Assembly: GCA_036244855.1 (NCBI GenBank) | Contig: BQKZ01001085.1 | Coordinates: forward strand, 14,995-78,994 | DNA from: Temnopleurus reevesii | Lineage: Eukaryota > Echinodermata > Echinoidea > Temnopleuroida > Temnopleuridae | DNA length: 64,000 bases | Direction: 5' to 3' | Part shown: piece after piece, positions 23,051-35,405 of the stretch | How positions within the stretch are numbered: the stretch's first letter is position 1 | Layout of the letters: every line of letters starts with the position of its first letter | The notes under the pieces: generated by a model | Databases searched by the model: none | The model's input: the letters and a program-made list of their open reading frames with translations, nothing else | What the model was told of the DNA's origin: nothing | Program-made: the position numbers and the translations under genes

Positions 23051-24907
23051 GTTTCCAACCCCCTTTGGAATCAGGACCATAAAATGTTGTTTTTTTGCGT
23101 ATCTAGCTATCTTGGAAAATTATCTTCCCGCCCCCTCTGTACAGTATCCTGCATCCGCCCTTGTTAGAAAATTATGAAATTTACGATTTCATAACCATTT
23201 TCTTTTCGTTGACCTCATTCCTATCGAAGACGAACAAACTGATGCCCATCTCTAATAGACTTGATTCAATATTTGATGATAAATACTATTTGATATTGCT
23301 ACTTCACTTCTTTCTTTGCTATATCTTGGTTTATCCGTTTATTTACTGTGTCAAATATATGGACAATACGAGAAAGCTGCAGGGAGATAAATGTTGACGA
23401 ATACCCTCGATATGATCAATGGCTTGAGAAAAATAGAAATAGTTGTTCAACTTTGACCATAATATTCTGAGCTTAGTGAGTGGCGACAATGTGAAAGATT
23501 CGTCTTGTAAATACCCCCCCCCCCCCAAAAAAAGGGGAAAAAATACACCCACACTCACAAAACGAATGACTTTTCAGTGTGACACACATCCTTTATATAA
23601 GAATTATTTCAGCAGAGGAGTTATGTTTATGTTTTGTTAATCGACCACTACAACATGAGCTGCTGAGGGATATCGTGTTGGATTGGGATGGGAGGGATAA
23701 ATCGCAACATTTCAGTCCTCCAAAATGGAATGTAAAATGTTACCCACACCAATGTGTTTACCTCTTGTTCTTTTTCTGGCATCTATGATTGACGATAATA
23801 ACACGTGTGTGTATAAGTTATACACGTGTTGTATTATAACCATAGAGATAAAAGAGTATCTTTGATTCAATAATATATTTATCTTACATAAATGAAATTG
23901 CTCACTTCATATATCAACATATGAGTACATAATTATTTCGGTTAGTGCGTGTGTGTACAATTTGAATCATATCTCTATACTCAAATATTTAACAGTGTTT
24001 TGGAGCAAACATTTGTATACAAACATGAATGCATTTTGGACTTTCATGATCAGGCTACCCCATGAAAGACCAATTCATCTGATCACGCATTCCCCAAGCC
24101 TACACGAAAGTCAGTGACCTTGTAAAATCATATACATGTATAAAGTTGACAAGTTTTCTTGAATGGGGGAACTGTCATATTCATTTGCATGAAATGAAGG
24201 GGGTGAATTCATAAATTCATAGTATCCATGACATCTATTTACTGGTTGATTGTTTCACATTTACAGATGAACAAGATCACGATACACACTAAGAAATCAA
24301 GTTGCAACTTTGCTTCTTTGACGGTGCAAAATAAGGCAACACTGAAAGCACCTTTCGGGGGTGCAGTTTGCACCTTTTCTTAAAGGCAATAATTAGCAAC
24401 TATTCATGAAAACAAAACGCAGCAGTTGTAGGGCTTGAGCTCGCATCATGAAGGATCGATTTGAGTCCAAGCCATACGCTCTTCCGGCTGAGCTGTATAG
24501 AAACCTACTTTGCGAAAAGGCCGATACAATAGACTTTTCGATTGGGGAGGGGGGGGGGGGGCGACGAGAAGGTACTCCAATTGCTCTAAAGATGCGAGAT
24601 ACGCCCCTGCAAGATAAACACATCTATTTGTCAGTGCACACGCTCATAAAATGAGATAGAGTTTCCCTTTACCTTTGGACGCCAAAGTTACCTTGGCTGT
24701 CATCTCAACAAGACGACTTTAGTGAGACCTCCGTCTAGATACAAAGAGGAGGAACTCTACGACGACAACGACGGCGAAGAAAAGGTGAAAAGTAGGAGAA
24801 AAACAAGAAGGAGAAGGGTTATAGGAGCAAGGAAAAGAAAAACGGTGGGAGAATAGATTCCAACGTCAGTCAAGAAGAGATAGAGAATAACATAAAAAAC
24901 CAAAAGA
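23051..24907. other. Intergenic region upstream of the GH1 gene
   Basis: It contains a poly-C/poly-A patch near 23515, a tRNA-like fragment at 24424-24500, a short poly-G run and the presumed GH1 promoter and 5' UTR. I recognised no other gene. Confidence 0.5.
24424..24500 (-). mobile_element. tRNA-like sequence, probably a SINE head or tRNA pseudogene
   Basis: On the minus strand an A-box-like AGCTCAGCCGGAAGAGCG is followed about 35 bases later by a B-box-like GAGCTCAAGCCC. The spacing suits a tRNA, but the stems pair poorly and the B-box deviates at several positions, so a functional tRNA is unlikely. Confidence 0.4.
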
Positions 24908-25331
24908 ATGAAGATTTTATTGGCGCTCGCGTCCTTCCTCCTCGTCAACATCGGCGATGTCCAGACAGCCGACGACCCGGAGTTTGTCTTTCCCGATGTT
25001 TTCAACGACCCTGAGCGAGATGCGTTCCTCTACGGTGTGTTCCCGGAGGACTTCGCCTGGAGTTCGGCGACGTCGTCGTACCAGATCGAAGGGGCTTGGG
25101 ACACCGATGGCAAAGGAGTCGGGATCTGGGACACTTTCACTCACGAAGGCGGGAACATTGTGAACGATGACACGGGAGATGTTGCGTGTGACAGTTACCA
25201 TAAGTAAGTTTTCAACGTCCTATTTTATTACATGTGCACAATAAAACAAAAGCTTTTGTTCGTAAGGAAATCAGAGAATGGGTTAAATGAGAAAAGTTGA
25301 GGTAAAAGAAACAGATGAAAGAGAGTGCGAG

Positions 25332-25396
<65 letters not shown>

Positions 25397-28300
25397 GAGC
25401 GATAGAGAGAGGGGGAGAGAGAGATGATCGAGATATAGAAGAACAAGAAATATAGCAAAATGTAATACAAAGTAATTCAATGATCAATCAATTAAAATAT
25501 CGTCAAGGTTTCATTAAAATATTATCAATAATTTCTCAAACAATAATAACTGACGCCAACGAGCAGGCTTTCTGCGGCCGTTGTAACAAATATGAACGTC
25601 ATTATTTCCTTCAAAACAAAGTTGGGTGTGGTGCGCATGATTAGTTACAAAATTCCTTATATGGGTTGAAAAAGTTATGTCTTAAAGGCTTATTAACACT
25701 TATCTGGTGTGTATCCGATGTTTAACCGTTCCCAGTATGATTCAGCACACCAACTGTTTTTTTTTCGTCGATGTATATATAATTGTCCTGGGACCTGTAA
25801 CTAAAAAAATATTGGGATCAATCGCAAATTTTAGTACATAGTTTCCGATAGACTTGCGATTGATGTCAATCGTACGATCGATTGGAAAGCTTTATATTAT
25901 GGGGCCCTTATCTATTTTCTGATACCGCTTGAAAACTTGATGTTTACCACGCTGTCTAACATTATCATGGAGTAAAAGTCGGGATCGAATATTCCAATTG
26001 TCCTATGAGATTCAACAGATCAAACCGATGCGAATAACTTCTAACGAATCCCTTCATTTTTAGTTACCAAGAGGACATCGACATCATGCAGGAGATGGGC
26101 TTAAACTCTTACCGTTTCTCAATCTCTTGGCCCCGCGTCCTCCCCGATGGTACCATCGGCAACGTCAACGAGGCCGGTATCGCCTACTACAACAACGTCA
26201 TCAATGCCCTCATCAAAGCCAACATCACCCCTATGGTGACCCTCTACCACTGGGACCTTCCTCAGGCTCTCCAGGATGAAGGCGGCTGGGAGAATGAGGA
26301 CATCATTGACCACTTCAACAACTACGCCGAGCTTTGCTTTCAGAGGTTCGGCGACCGCGTGAAGCTCTGGCTCACCTTCAACGAGCCGTGGGTGGTGACG
26401 TTGCTAGGGTTAGGGACAGGCGAGCACGCCCCAGGAAAAGAGGAAATTGGAACGGCCGTGTACGTTGCGAGTCATACCATCATCAAGGCGCATGCTAGAG
26501 CATGGCATAATTATGACGAAAATTACAGGTCTATCCAGGTAAGAAGGGCTGCCAAACTTTACAACAAATTTCCCACTTTATTTTGGTATTACTGTATATT
26601 GTGCGTGAATATATTTAATATTGATAGCCTGTAAAGGATGATGCTGAACAACACTTAAACTGATGTTTGTTAATGATTCCGGATCGTACGGATGTCGATC
26701 CTTGAGTATAAACTATGAACATCAAAGAACTAACGTCTCATACTTCAGATCAAAAGGAGTGTCTGTGGATCTATACGAATGGCTTAAATCGACCGATAAT
26801 CAACGAACTTGATAATCTGATAATCACAGGTCGAAACCTAATGAGAATATTGCTTAACATTGATCTGTTTCTATTTGTCTATTTTTTATATAATGTAGAA
26901 AGGACAAGTAGGGATCACTTTGAATTCTAACTTTGTGGAGCCGTTCGACCGCAGCAACCAATCAAGCATCGATGCCGCTGACCGCAGTCTGCAGTTCAAC
27001 CTTGGTTGGTATGCACATCCAATCTTCGTCAACGGAGACTATCCCGAGGTCATGAAGGACCTCATCGGTCAGAAAAGCGCGGCTCAGGGTTTCAGCGAGT
27101 CACGACTTCCAGCATTCACCGAAGAAGAAAAAGCCTACATTCGGGGAACGAGCGACTTCTTTGGGTTGAATCACTACACCAGTAACTACGCCATTGACGG
27201 TGGCCCGAATCTCAACAGCACACCGAGTTATTGGGCAGACTCGGATGTCGTCGGATGGCAGGACGAAGATTGGCCGACGTCAGCTTCGTCATGGCTTCGG
27301 GTCGTGCCCTGGGGTCTCCGAAGACTACTGGTGTGGATCAAGGAGCAGTATGGCGAAGACATGCCTGTCTACGTCACGGAGAATGGCTACTCAACGGAAG
27401 ATGTTCGCGAACTGGATGACGTCATGAGACAGAGATATTACACCTCTTACATCAACGAAGTGCTGAAAGGTAATAAGTCTTACAGAGGAATTGCTCCCAG
27501 ACAGTGATACGTGATCTCAGTGGATGGAGCAAAATACATTAATCAAACTCTGAAAATGTTGGCAGCCATTTCATGCATGTAGGTTGCCAATTTAAGGAGC
27601 TCATGAGGGGTGTAAATCTAACCATTGAAAATGTCTAACTTTTGAATGGATCGTCGGATTTTGCTCAAATGTTTACAGTTTGATCCTTGTATGTTTCATC
27701 CACTGAGAGGACATAAAAGTCGAGTTGAAATTTCCCTTTAATTGTTTTTGTCGAATTACCTCTAGTTGGCTTTGCTGACAAGTCATTGATCATGTTAATA
27801 AATGACTCCGTGATCGTTTTATGATACATTCAAATCCGCTATATTACATACGCGACAATTGATGATACGCCTTTCTCAACATAAAAACTTGTTACCTATG
27901 TTTCGGTGTCGCCGTTAAGGGGGGGGGGAGAAGGCACAACAACCCCCCCCCCCCCCCCTCTCCCTTGGAGTCACCTATATTACATAATAGAGAAACTTAT
28001 TGTCAATAATGCATGAGAAACAAAAAATATTAGTTATCTTTTCTAATGTTCTCTTCCAATTTCAGCCATTAACTTGGACAACGTCAACGTAAAAGGATAC
28101 ACGGCCTGGTCCCTCCTTGATAACTTCGAATGGGCGGAGGGCTACTCGGAACGCTTTGGCATGGTGTATGTCGACTTCAATGATGACGATCGACCTCGTG
28201 AACGAAAGATCTCGACCAATATCTACGCCACGATCGTCGCGAATAACGGATTCGCGAATACTAGTGCAACGGAATCGCCAATGACAACGGAGTCACCAAT

Positions 28301-28406
28301 GACAACGGAGTCACCAATGACAACAGGGAAGGCAAACTCCAATAAGGCGCTGAATGTCTTCTTTATGAGTCTTATCACTCTAGTTGCTTATCTTCTTTTT
28401 CGTTAG
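24908..28406 (+). CDS. Glycoside hydrolase family 1 beta-glucosidase (lactase/klotho-like), membrane anchored
   Basis: Four exons, 24908-25203, 26064-26538, 26899-27469 and 28066-28406, join in phase to give 560 residues, a full GH1 barrel. GH1 enzymes hydrolyse beta-glucosides by a retaining mechanism. A signal peptide ([20 protein letters not shown]) is followed by [16 protein letters not shown], the start of the fold. The acid/base TFNEPW has Glu206, and the nucleophile VTENG has Glu418. [23 protein letters not shown] and [12 protein letters not shown] complete the substrate-site motifs. After the catalytic domain come three ESPMTT repeats and a hydrophobic C-terminus ([15 protein letters not shown]), suggesting a GPI or single-pass anchor. 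It is therefore probably extracellular. The aglycone substrate is unknown. The coding exons are more GC-rich than the surrounding DNA. A poly(A) signal is at 28500-28505. Confidence 0.93.
25325..25410. repeat. GA microsatellite in GH1 intron 1
   Basis: Long GAGA tract with occasional AAAG and GCGA interruptions. Confidence 0.9.
25778..25920. mobile_element. Diverged copy of the GGGCCC-ended MITE family
   Basis: It contains TCAATCGCAAATTTTAGTAC and GACTTGCGATTGATGTCAAT and ends ATGGGGCCC. The same pieces occur in the better copy at 34615-34761. It lies in GH1 intron 1. Confidence 0.5.
27540..27742. mobile_element. Half copy of the 19233-19835 inverted-repeat element
   Basis: It shares ATGTTGGCAGCCATTT, TTGCCAATTTAAGGAG, GATTTTGCTCAAAT and a TTTCCCTTTAA end with the right half of the element at 19233-19835. 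It lies in GH1 intron 3. Confidence 0.65.
28274..28324 (+). repeat. Three 18-bp tandem units coding ESPMTT
   Basis: The unit ACGGAGTCACCAATGACA is repeated three times with two substitutions, in frame with the GH1 protein. It builds a Ser/Thr/Pro spacer before the anchor and is likely O-glycosylated and length-variable. Confidence 0.85.
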
Positions 28407-28499
28407 CTAGATGTAAGGTTTATAAAGACATTGTAATGTGTTGCTTTGTTGCAGCATACGATGTGGAATTTCAAAGAAAATTGAGTAATAAGCGGGTTT

Positions 28500-28505
28500 A
28501 ATAAA
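28500..28505 (+). terminator. Poly(A) signal of the GH1 gene
   Basis: AATAAA, 94 bases after the TAG stop. Confidence 0.55.
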
Positions 28506-29604
28506 AGATCTAAATTTCATGCATTCTTTACAGCAAAGGTTGTTGTTGACGACACGAACGCTTGCTCTAGGCTTGCCCGACACAGCAATAATATGGAAGT
28601 TAAATTGTTACTAACCGCTTCAAGGAATGCCAATTAACTACCGTCGTTGAGGAAAAAAATACTTGCATAAATTTTAATCTATTAGTAAACAGGTATATTA
28701 ACAGATAAGATATTCGCTTGAATATGAAAATGTTTTATCTCTATTCACATTGCATAGTAAAACAAGACAACATCAAAAGCGGAAAAGTGTAGGTCAGTAT
28801 CAAACGACTTATCTGTGCATCTGAGCAAGTAAGTTTTATGTTTATTTTTGCGATAGTTTTGGTTTAACTGAAATAGTATAACAGTGTAGACCATTACGTG
28901 CATAATATTTAGACCTCATCATGAACAGAAATATATAACAAATACATGAAATCGAATAATATGCTTTAAAGAATGAACAATAATTAAGTAACTTTTTGTA
29001 ATGAAGCTGTTAAGAAACTGATGAATTGCCGAAAAAAATATAGTTCAATCGACTCATCATAAATGTTAGTATAAACCAAATGAATATTTACACCTAAAAT
29101 GCTTTATTATATTTTCTTTTTATATAATTCAGTATGCGTAAATGTCTATACTGAAATTATCCTATGTCTATCAAATCTCGCTTTAGATGAAAGCGCACGA
29201 AGCGGACTTCCGTTCAACTGTTATATGTTTTTTTTAATGACTAATCATAATTATGTCACAAACTGGTAATGACATTGCCATGATTTATCATTAACTAATG
29301 ATTATGACGTATATATTTGTACAAAGGTTGCTGACTTTGCAGAGCTTCTGTCGACAGAAGCCATTGTTTTAGAAATGAACTTTAACTGAAATAAACATCA
29401 AGTAGACAAATTAATTTTGTATTTGTATTTGGTCTGAGTTTTGCGACATAATATCCATTATGTCATGCCTTGATAAATTATGATACACAAAGTTGCTAAA
29501 GGTCATTTAAATAACCACAAATCTGCTAAGCCGCTGATATTATAAAACATTGAACTGCAAAAACTTACACAAATAAAAACAAAACAGAAGGTGCAACATG
29601 AGTG

Positions 29605-29905
29605 GAGGCGCCGTAGTGTAGTGGTTCTGACTCTCGCCTTTCGACCAGAGGGTCGTAGGTTCGAATCCCACCTATGGCGTCAATTTCCTTCAGCAAGAAA
29701 TTCATCCACATTGTGCTGCACTCAACCCAGGTGAGGTGAATGGGTATACCTGGTAGGAATATTTTCCTTGAAATGCCAAGTGCGCTAATAAAGTAGCTGC
29801 CGGGCTAAAGCCAGGGTAATAATGTTGCAATTGTAGAGCGCTTAGAGAATTCTAATGAAGAGTTGATAAGCGCTATATAAAAGCCGTGTATTATAATCAT
29901 TATTA
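29605..29905 (+). mobile_element. tRNA-derived SINE, full length
   Basis: The tRNA-like head has an A-box TAGTGTAGTGG (from 29614) and a perfect B-box GGTTCGAATCC (29658-29668). The body carries TTTCCTTCAGCAAGAAATTC and GGCTAAAGCCAGGGTAATAA, and the end is AAGCGCTATATAAAAGCC then an ATTATT tail. Further pieces occur at 6430-6525 (reverse) and 47790-48050. Not a functional tRNA gene. Confidence 0.85.
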
Positions 29906-30352
29906 TTAATATTGCACGTCACGGAGTCGGTAGCCAATAGGGTGCATGAAACACAAATGAAAGTGGTTTATACTCACGATGGTTTCATAATCTGCAACAG
30001 TGCAGCTTGAAATACTTTGTCAGATTCATATAGGCCTACACTTAGTTATTCTGAAGGTTTATTTTCCAACGATTCGGTTTCTCATTCTATAGCAGGAAAA
30101 TGAAAAGAGTTTATCATACCTAAGTTTCATTATTGAGAAGTGCGAAAGTCCGATCTGAGAAGGAAAGAGTTTACGTTTTTCGTTTGTTCGAAAAAGGTGA
30201 AAATATCCTAAGTCCGAAATTGAAATAAAATTGGTTATTCCTACAATATTATATAATTATATATCATATTGCATCGAGTTTTGCAACAGATTTAACCTTT
30301 TCGCAATGTGCGCCTCTGTTTTACTTATCTGCAGAGTGAGAAGAAAGAGATA

Positions 30353-30362
30353 GGAAGAGAGA

Positions 30363-30401
<39 letters not shown>

Positions 30402-30415
30402 GGGGGGGAGAGAGG
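30353..30415. repeat. GA microsatellite with G run
   Basis: GAGA repeats followed by a run of G and further GAGA. Confidence 0.9.
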
Positions 30416-30929
30416 GAGTGTAACTGTGATCGAAACAGACGGTATGGTGCAGAAGATGAAAATAATCAACTTGATAGGGAAAATTTAGAACAATTCCCAT
30501 TTAAATAACTGTACTTATACCTTGGATAATATTGTCCAAAGTTATTCATCTTCTTTTGAAAAGTAATTTTCATCATTTTCCCATATCATAAGTACGCTAA
30601 AGAAATGTCAATGTATATTTGTTAATTTAATTTGGCGCATGCTCTTTCTAACTCCTGATGGCAAAGTGATTCAGCAAAATACGTTCAGAGATAAAAATAT
30701 TATATTGTATTGTATTGTAATTTTGACACGCTTTTCAAACGTGTATCGCTTTTGTGGACTCAACCTGTATAAACAAATATTTCATCGTTTCATAACCCTA
30801 AAGCAAACATTGCACACGTATATATTTATGATCATTTATATAATGGAACAGGAAGATGGAATGTTCGTTTTTATTTTTTGTGGTCGTTACTCAACTCTTG
30901 ACTCCCCCTTCCCCCCTCTCTCTCCCTCT

Positions 30930-31075
30930 CTTCCCCCTTTCTCTTTCTCTCTCTCTCTCTCTCTATATATATCTCTCTCTCTTTTCCCACCTCCCCCCAT
31001 CTCTCTCCCTCCCCTTATCTCTCCCACTCCATCTTTGCTCTCTTTCTCACTCTCTCTTTCTCTCTGTTGTCCCTT
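30930..31075. repeat. CT-rich low-complexity tract
   Basis: TCTCTC runs interspersed with CCCC and TATATA blocks. Confidence 0.9.
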
Positions 31076-33664
31076 TAGCCCATCTCTACCTAAATCATCC
31101 TAAAACTTGTAGAAGTGTTTTTGTTTAATTGTTGATGGTCTTGGAACGTTGCTGCCTATAGTCAGATGTCGTTCGAGAATGACTTCCATTCTTTGGATTT
31201 CAACAGTGAAAAAAGATAGGAATTGGGGAAGTCATATACAACTTTGAAATGACTTTGAAATTTCATTGAAAAATACGACTTTGAAACACCGAAATATTTT
31301 GAAAAAGCTTCTTTATTAATGTAATGATGTTATTGATCATTTACGCCAGATTAAACAAATTCTAACTTAATCATAAACGCACATTTATCAGAAAGATAAT
31401 CCGATCAAAACAATAAAAAGATTTAAGAAATATGTATGTGAAAGAGATATATCTTCGGAGTTTGGCCCCAGTAAAAAAAAGGGAAATACCGTAAATTAGT
31501 CTAAGACGCTTTGAAGGGGGGGGGGGGGGCGCATTTCACCGAGCGAGCCCATTTCCCCCTACAAATAATTCTGACAATTAGCCCCTCGATCCCCTCGCCA
31601 AAACACTTGAATGCGTGTAAATCAAGCCAGCACTGCAAGCAATAAACTAAGAAAGAAATATATAAAAGGGTCTTAAACTTTATTTTGGGCTCCAGAGCCG
31701 ATACCGGCTTACTATTTGAGGATTCAGTAAGCCCCCCAAGTTTACGGGGGTAAATTCCATCATTTTCAAAAGTGTGTATTGACATAAATAGGCGTATTTA
31801 TATGTATCCAAACATTCCAAAGTTTAGATTTATTCTTTTTATTTGTTATCAAATAAATGCATCCGTGTATTATGTTTTGGTATCAAAAGTGCACTTCGAT
31901 CAAAGATTGATGTCTGTTGAGGACCTCTAAATATTCTTTAAAGTTAGTTGAAGTGAACCCCTTTTTGTTGATTGTACAGCCACTCGGTTTTGAATAATCT
32001 TCCTGCCTCTGGACTGATGATACGTTTGTCCACCGACAGTTAGAAAAAAAGTGGAGATTTTAACTTGCGACAATGGGAGCACATAATTATTTGGGGTGCA
32101 ATTTCAGGCGTGTAGCTAGGGGTGGGCGGAGGGGGCGAGCGCCCCGTAAATTTCTGGATGGAAAAAAAGGAGAAAATCAAAGGTGCAGAATGAGTTGTAA
32201 GGCCTCTTTTTCCTCTTTTACTTTTTTTTTATGCTCTTCAGCACCCTCTCCTGGGAAGTGAAAGCACCTCTTAGAATTATATTGATTGTTAGCTCGCCGG
32301 TGAAATATAATACAATTTAAAAAAAATATTTTTATCTATTCATTTTATAATTTTTGCTCGTATAATAATGTCTTGGAACACACTCCGCCCCTCCCGTTTC
32401 AAGGCAATTCTGGCTGATTATTATATTTTTTTCCGCATGGTTCAATATTTCACGGAATATTTTGAAACTGATTACCCACACAATAAGGGATCGATTTATT
32501 CAAAGCTAAACCATCTACCAATCCTTCATAACCCAGGTTCAAACTTAATAAACGTTCTTTTTTCTTTTTTTTTCTTGGGTAAAATACTAGTATCTTGTAA
32601 AAGAAGATGTTATCTATTCAACCTTAAAATTAAATCGAACGCCAATTCAATGCTTATTCATAATGATATTCAAATCAAATTCAAAACTGGCTTGTAATTG
32701 TTGTATCTGCACAGTTAAATACACTGCGTGCGGATCTATTGTTCCATGACCCACTTTATTTCACGGAAATAGTTTATATCGTGTTCTCAAAGGTCCCCGC
32801 CGATACGCGCATATAGGCCCATATCGTGTTCAAAATATTTCAATTGTAAGCAGAACTGCTAATGACTTCATGTTCGCACCCAGGGTTTTAAGACCTGGGG
32901 GGGGGGGGGGGGTTAGAGGCTCGACCTTTTGAGAGAGGTCATGAACTCAATTTTTTGGTCCCCGGGGTCAAATTGGGCTGACAAGCAACAATCAACCACC
33001 CAGAAAAAAAACCCGCTCACATTTGCCGCCCCTGCAGCTACTTAGTGCCATTTTAACGTCAAATTAAATTTTGTGCCCCTAGCTCTGCTTGTCTGCTTTA
33101 GCTCCTGGAAGGGGGTGAGGCGGCAAAAAGTATAGCCCTCCAACCCCTGGTTTTAAAGTCATGCGCATCATTTAGTTCTCTTACTAAATCTTTGAAACAA
33201 CTGGAAACATAATTTAAAAAAAAAATCCAACACATACACCCAACTCAGAAATAAAAACTCTTTTTTTTTGCAATATCCCCAATTCTATATTCATTAGACA
33301 TGAAAAATACCCACTGAAATGCCATCTCTTTAATTGGAGGGGGATTGACAGACATAAAAATTGAAAATAACAAAAACAGAAAGCCCCTCCCCCATGAAAT
33401 TTTTCCGCCCACCCGTTCAACCGCCTGCATATGCGCCTGATATTCTACTCTCACTGTTTTACACTGTCACCTTACATCTGGAAGCCTCACTTTCTCTACC
33501 TCCCCCTTTCACAATAAAACCTACCACATCAAAACGACCTTGAAACAATTACTTCCCCATACACCCTTCCCCTCTCTTAAGCCCCCTCTTGACAAGATTC
33601 ATCTCATCTAAATACATCGTACCTGTAATCTCCAAGATTTAAGAGCGCCACCCAGTCTCAAAAC

Positions 33665-33830
33665 CAAACAATCATACCAGAGATGCCATCCATTCTGGAA
33701 TATGAATGATGTGTATTTTCACTTGAATTCAAAGCTTTTATTAAAAGTTAAAAAATATTCATACGTTGCATTATTCACATTTCAATAATTATCTCATGCA
33801 TATTCTGAAATGATTGGAACCTCTAAAATA
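33665..33830. repeat. Dispersed repeat shared with 61465-61645
   Basis: Both contain CATTCTGGAATATG, then AATGTGTATT or GATGTGTATT, then a second block ATTCTG(A/G)AA(T/C)GATTGG at the same distance. They have the same orientation and similar spacing. The nature is unknown. Confidence 0.55.
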
Positions 33831-34502
33831 CAGTCAATATCATAATACAACACACAGAGTGAATCAAGTTCATTTTAAAAGATATGTTTTTTAAATTTCT
33901 TTATTCCAATGCTCACTCTCTTATGTCCAATTTTACTGGACCATCAGGCAATGTTTTCAAACCACAATGACACCAATATTTATTACACTTTTGTCAAATT
34001 GATTCCTAAGGCATGCCCGGATATCGGAAGAAAGTACACATACATGTATTAAATATCAGGGATTAATACACTCTCCCACATTTCAAGATATCTAACAGGT
34101 TTATGATCTATGACTCCAAAATAAAGAAAACATACCTCTATGTATTAGTGTATATCTGGTAGATGAAACATTATGCAAAATACTCTGGAATATAAATTTG
34201 CTCCATTATCAACAGGAAAGATTTACATTTCCTAATATTAAAACAAAAGTTATCAAAACATCAGAAAGGAGAGAGACCCAAAGATTTTTACAGTACACTG
34301 TATAGTATAAAATGGGGTATATGAAAAAAAAGAGTGATTATGTTTTGAGGGCAACTGCGAGTCAAGATATCATGCTACATGTTATTACTCAAAATGCTCT
34401 GAACGATATATATGGTCCAGTGATCCTACTGTGATCCAATCGTCCTCAGCTCCATAGTGATAATGGATAAGTGAAATATTTTGATTAGCACTGTAACTAC
34501 TA

Positions 34503-34833
34503 CAGTCACGCCTCTTTATAACGAGATCCTTGGGTCCAGAGAAATTATCTCTTTATGTTGAAACCTTGATATATCAGGGCCAAAATACAATAAAATATAA
34601 AGAGATAGGACCAGGGCCCCGTAACAAAAGGTTTGCGATTAATTGCTAATCTGTAAGCGATTGATATCAATCGCAAGTCTATGGCAAATCGTGTACTAAA
34701 GTTGTCAATTGATTGCAAAATTAATTAGCGATCAATCGCAAACCTTTATGTAACGGGGCCCAGGAAAACTACCTTTGTTATAACAAGATCTGATCTTGTT
34801 ATATCAGTGCTCTTTATAATGAGGTTGGACTGT
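34503..34833. mobile_element. Tigger/pogo-like MITE interrupted by another MITE
   Basis: The outer parts (34503-34614 and 34762-34833) match the uninterrupted element at 7852-8025 along its length: CAGTC start, TTATATTG/TTATGTTG, GATATATCAGGGCCAAAATA, then GGACCAG / GAAAACTACC and TTTATAATGAGGTTGGACTG. The join GGACCAGGAAAA of the empty copy is split exactly where the inner element sits. Confidence 0.75.
34615..34761. mobile_element. Inner MITE with GGGCCCCGTAAC ends
   Basis: The ends are GGGCCCCGTAACAAAAGGTT and AACCTTTATGTAACGGGGCC. The arms continue with TTTGCGATTAATTGCTAAT and its inverted copy. A short CCAG or CAG lies at both borders and may be the target-site duplication. Relatives are at 25778-25920 and 56430-56560. 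Confidence 0.8.
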
Positions 34834-34985
34834 GCAATCAAACATGAGAATTGTAAACTTCAAGACATGAAAAATGAATGAGTCTCAGCTAAAGAATTAC
34901 CCAACTGACTTTTGAGAGTAATTTGAGTTATTAGGCATCTCTTACATTGGGTGATACTCATGAATGTCAGTATTCCTATAAAAGT

Positions 34986-35116
34986 CCAAGTCACATAGAG
35001 GCCTAGAAGCAACACGATTGAACATGTCTGTTTGTTCAGTCTAAAGTTTACTGCCTCCGAACAAAGAGTCATGTTTAGTAGTGTTCAGTCGGGGCCTCTA
35101 TGTGACTGGGGCATAA
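34986..35116. mobile_element. Foldback element
   Basis: AGTCACATAGAGGCC at the left pairs with GGCCTCTATGTGACT at the right. The inner arms TGTTTGTTCAGTCTAAA and CTCCGAACAAAG are also related. A diverged copy lies in the GCN2 intron at 2270-2372 (CTTTGTTCAGTCC, CATGTGACTGGGCC). Confidence 0.65.
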
Positions 35117-35235
35117 GAAGCTAATTCCAAGCATTCTCAGAAATTTAATAGTCATCAGTGGCTGATTGCAAGAAATGATGTTGGCTATGTAAGACTTGCA
35201 AAGTTGTATCAGCTTATGGGTCTCTCTGAACATAC

Positions 35236-35405
35236 AGTGGAAACTCAGTATAAAGAGATAACAAAATATCTGATATAAAGATGTCAAAAATCTGGTCCCA
35301 GTTCTTAATAACTTATTTTTTTTGTTTAACTCTGCTACAAAGAGATTACTGCTACAACAAGGCATTTTTGATAGTCCCAAGAACCTCATTATACTGAGTT
35401 TCCAA
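35236..35405. mobile_element. MITE with GGAAACTCAGTATAA ends
   Basis: The left end GTGGAAACTCAGTATAAAG and the right end TTATACTGAGTTTCCA are inverted. The interior has CTGATATAAAGAT, TCTGGTCCCAG and ACAAGGCATTTTTGATAGTC. A second copy lies at 40738-40980 in ERCC2 intron 2. Confidence 0.7.

Noticed and set aside
29605..29680. Functional tRNA gene
   Set aside because: A- and B-boxes are present, but the acceptor stem does not pair well, and the sequence continues into a SINE body found elsewhere in the window.
32368..32697. 109-codon frame left of CEBPZOS
   Set aside because: No family resemblance, AT-rich, and it lies among repeat fragments and poly-G patches.
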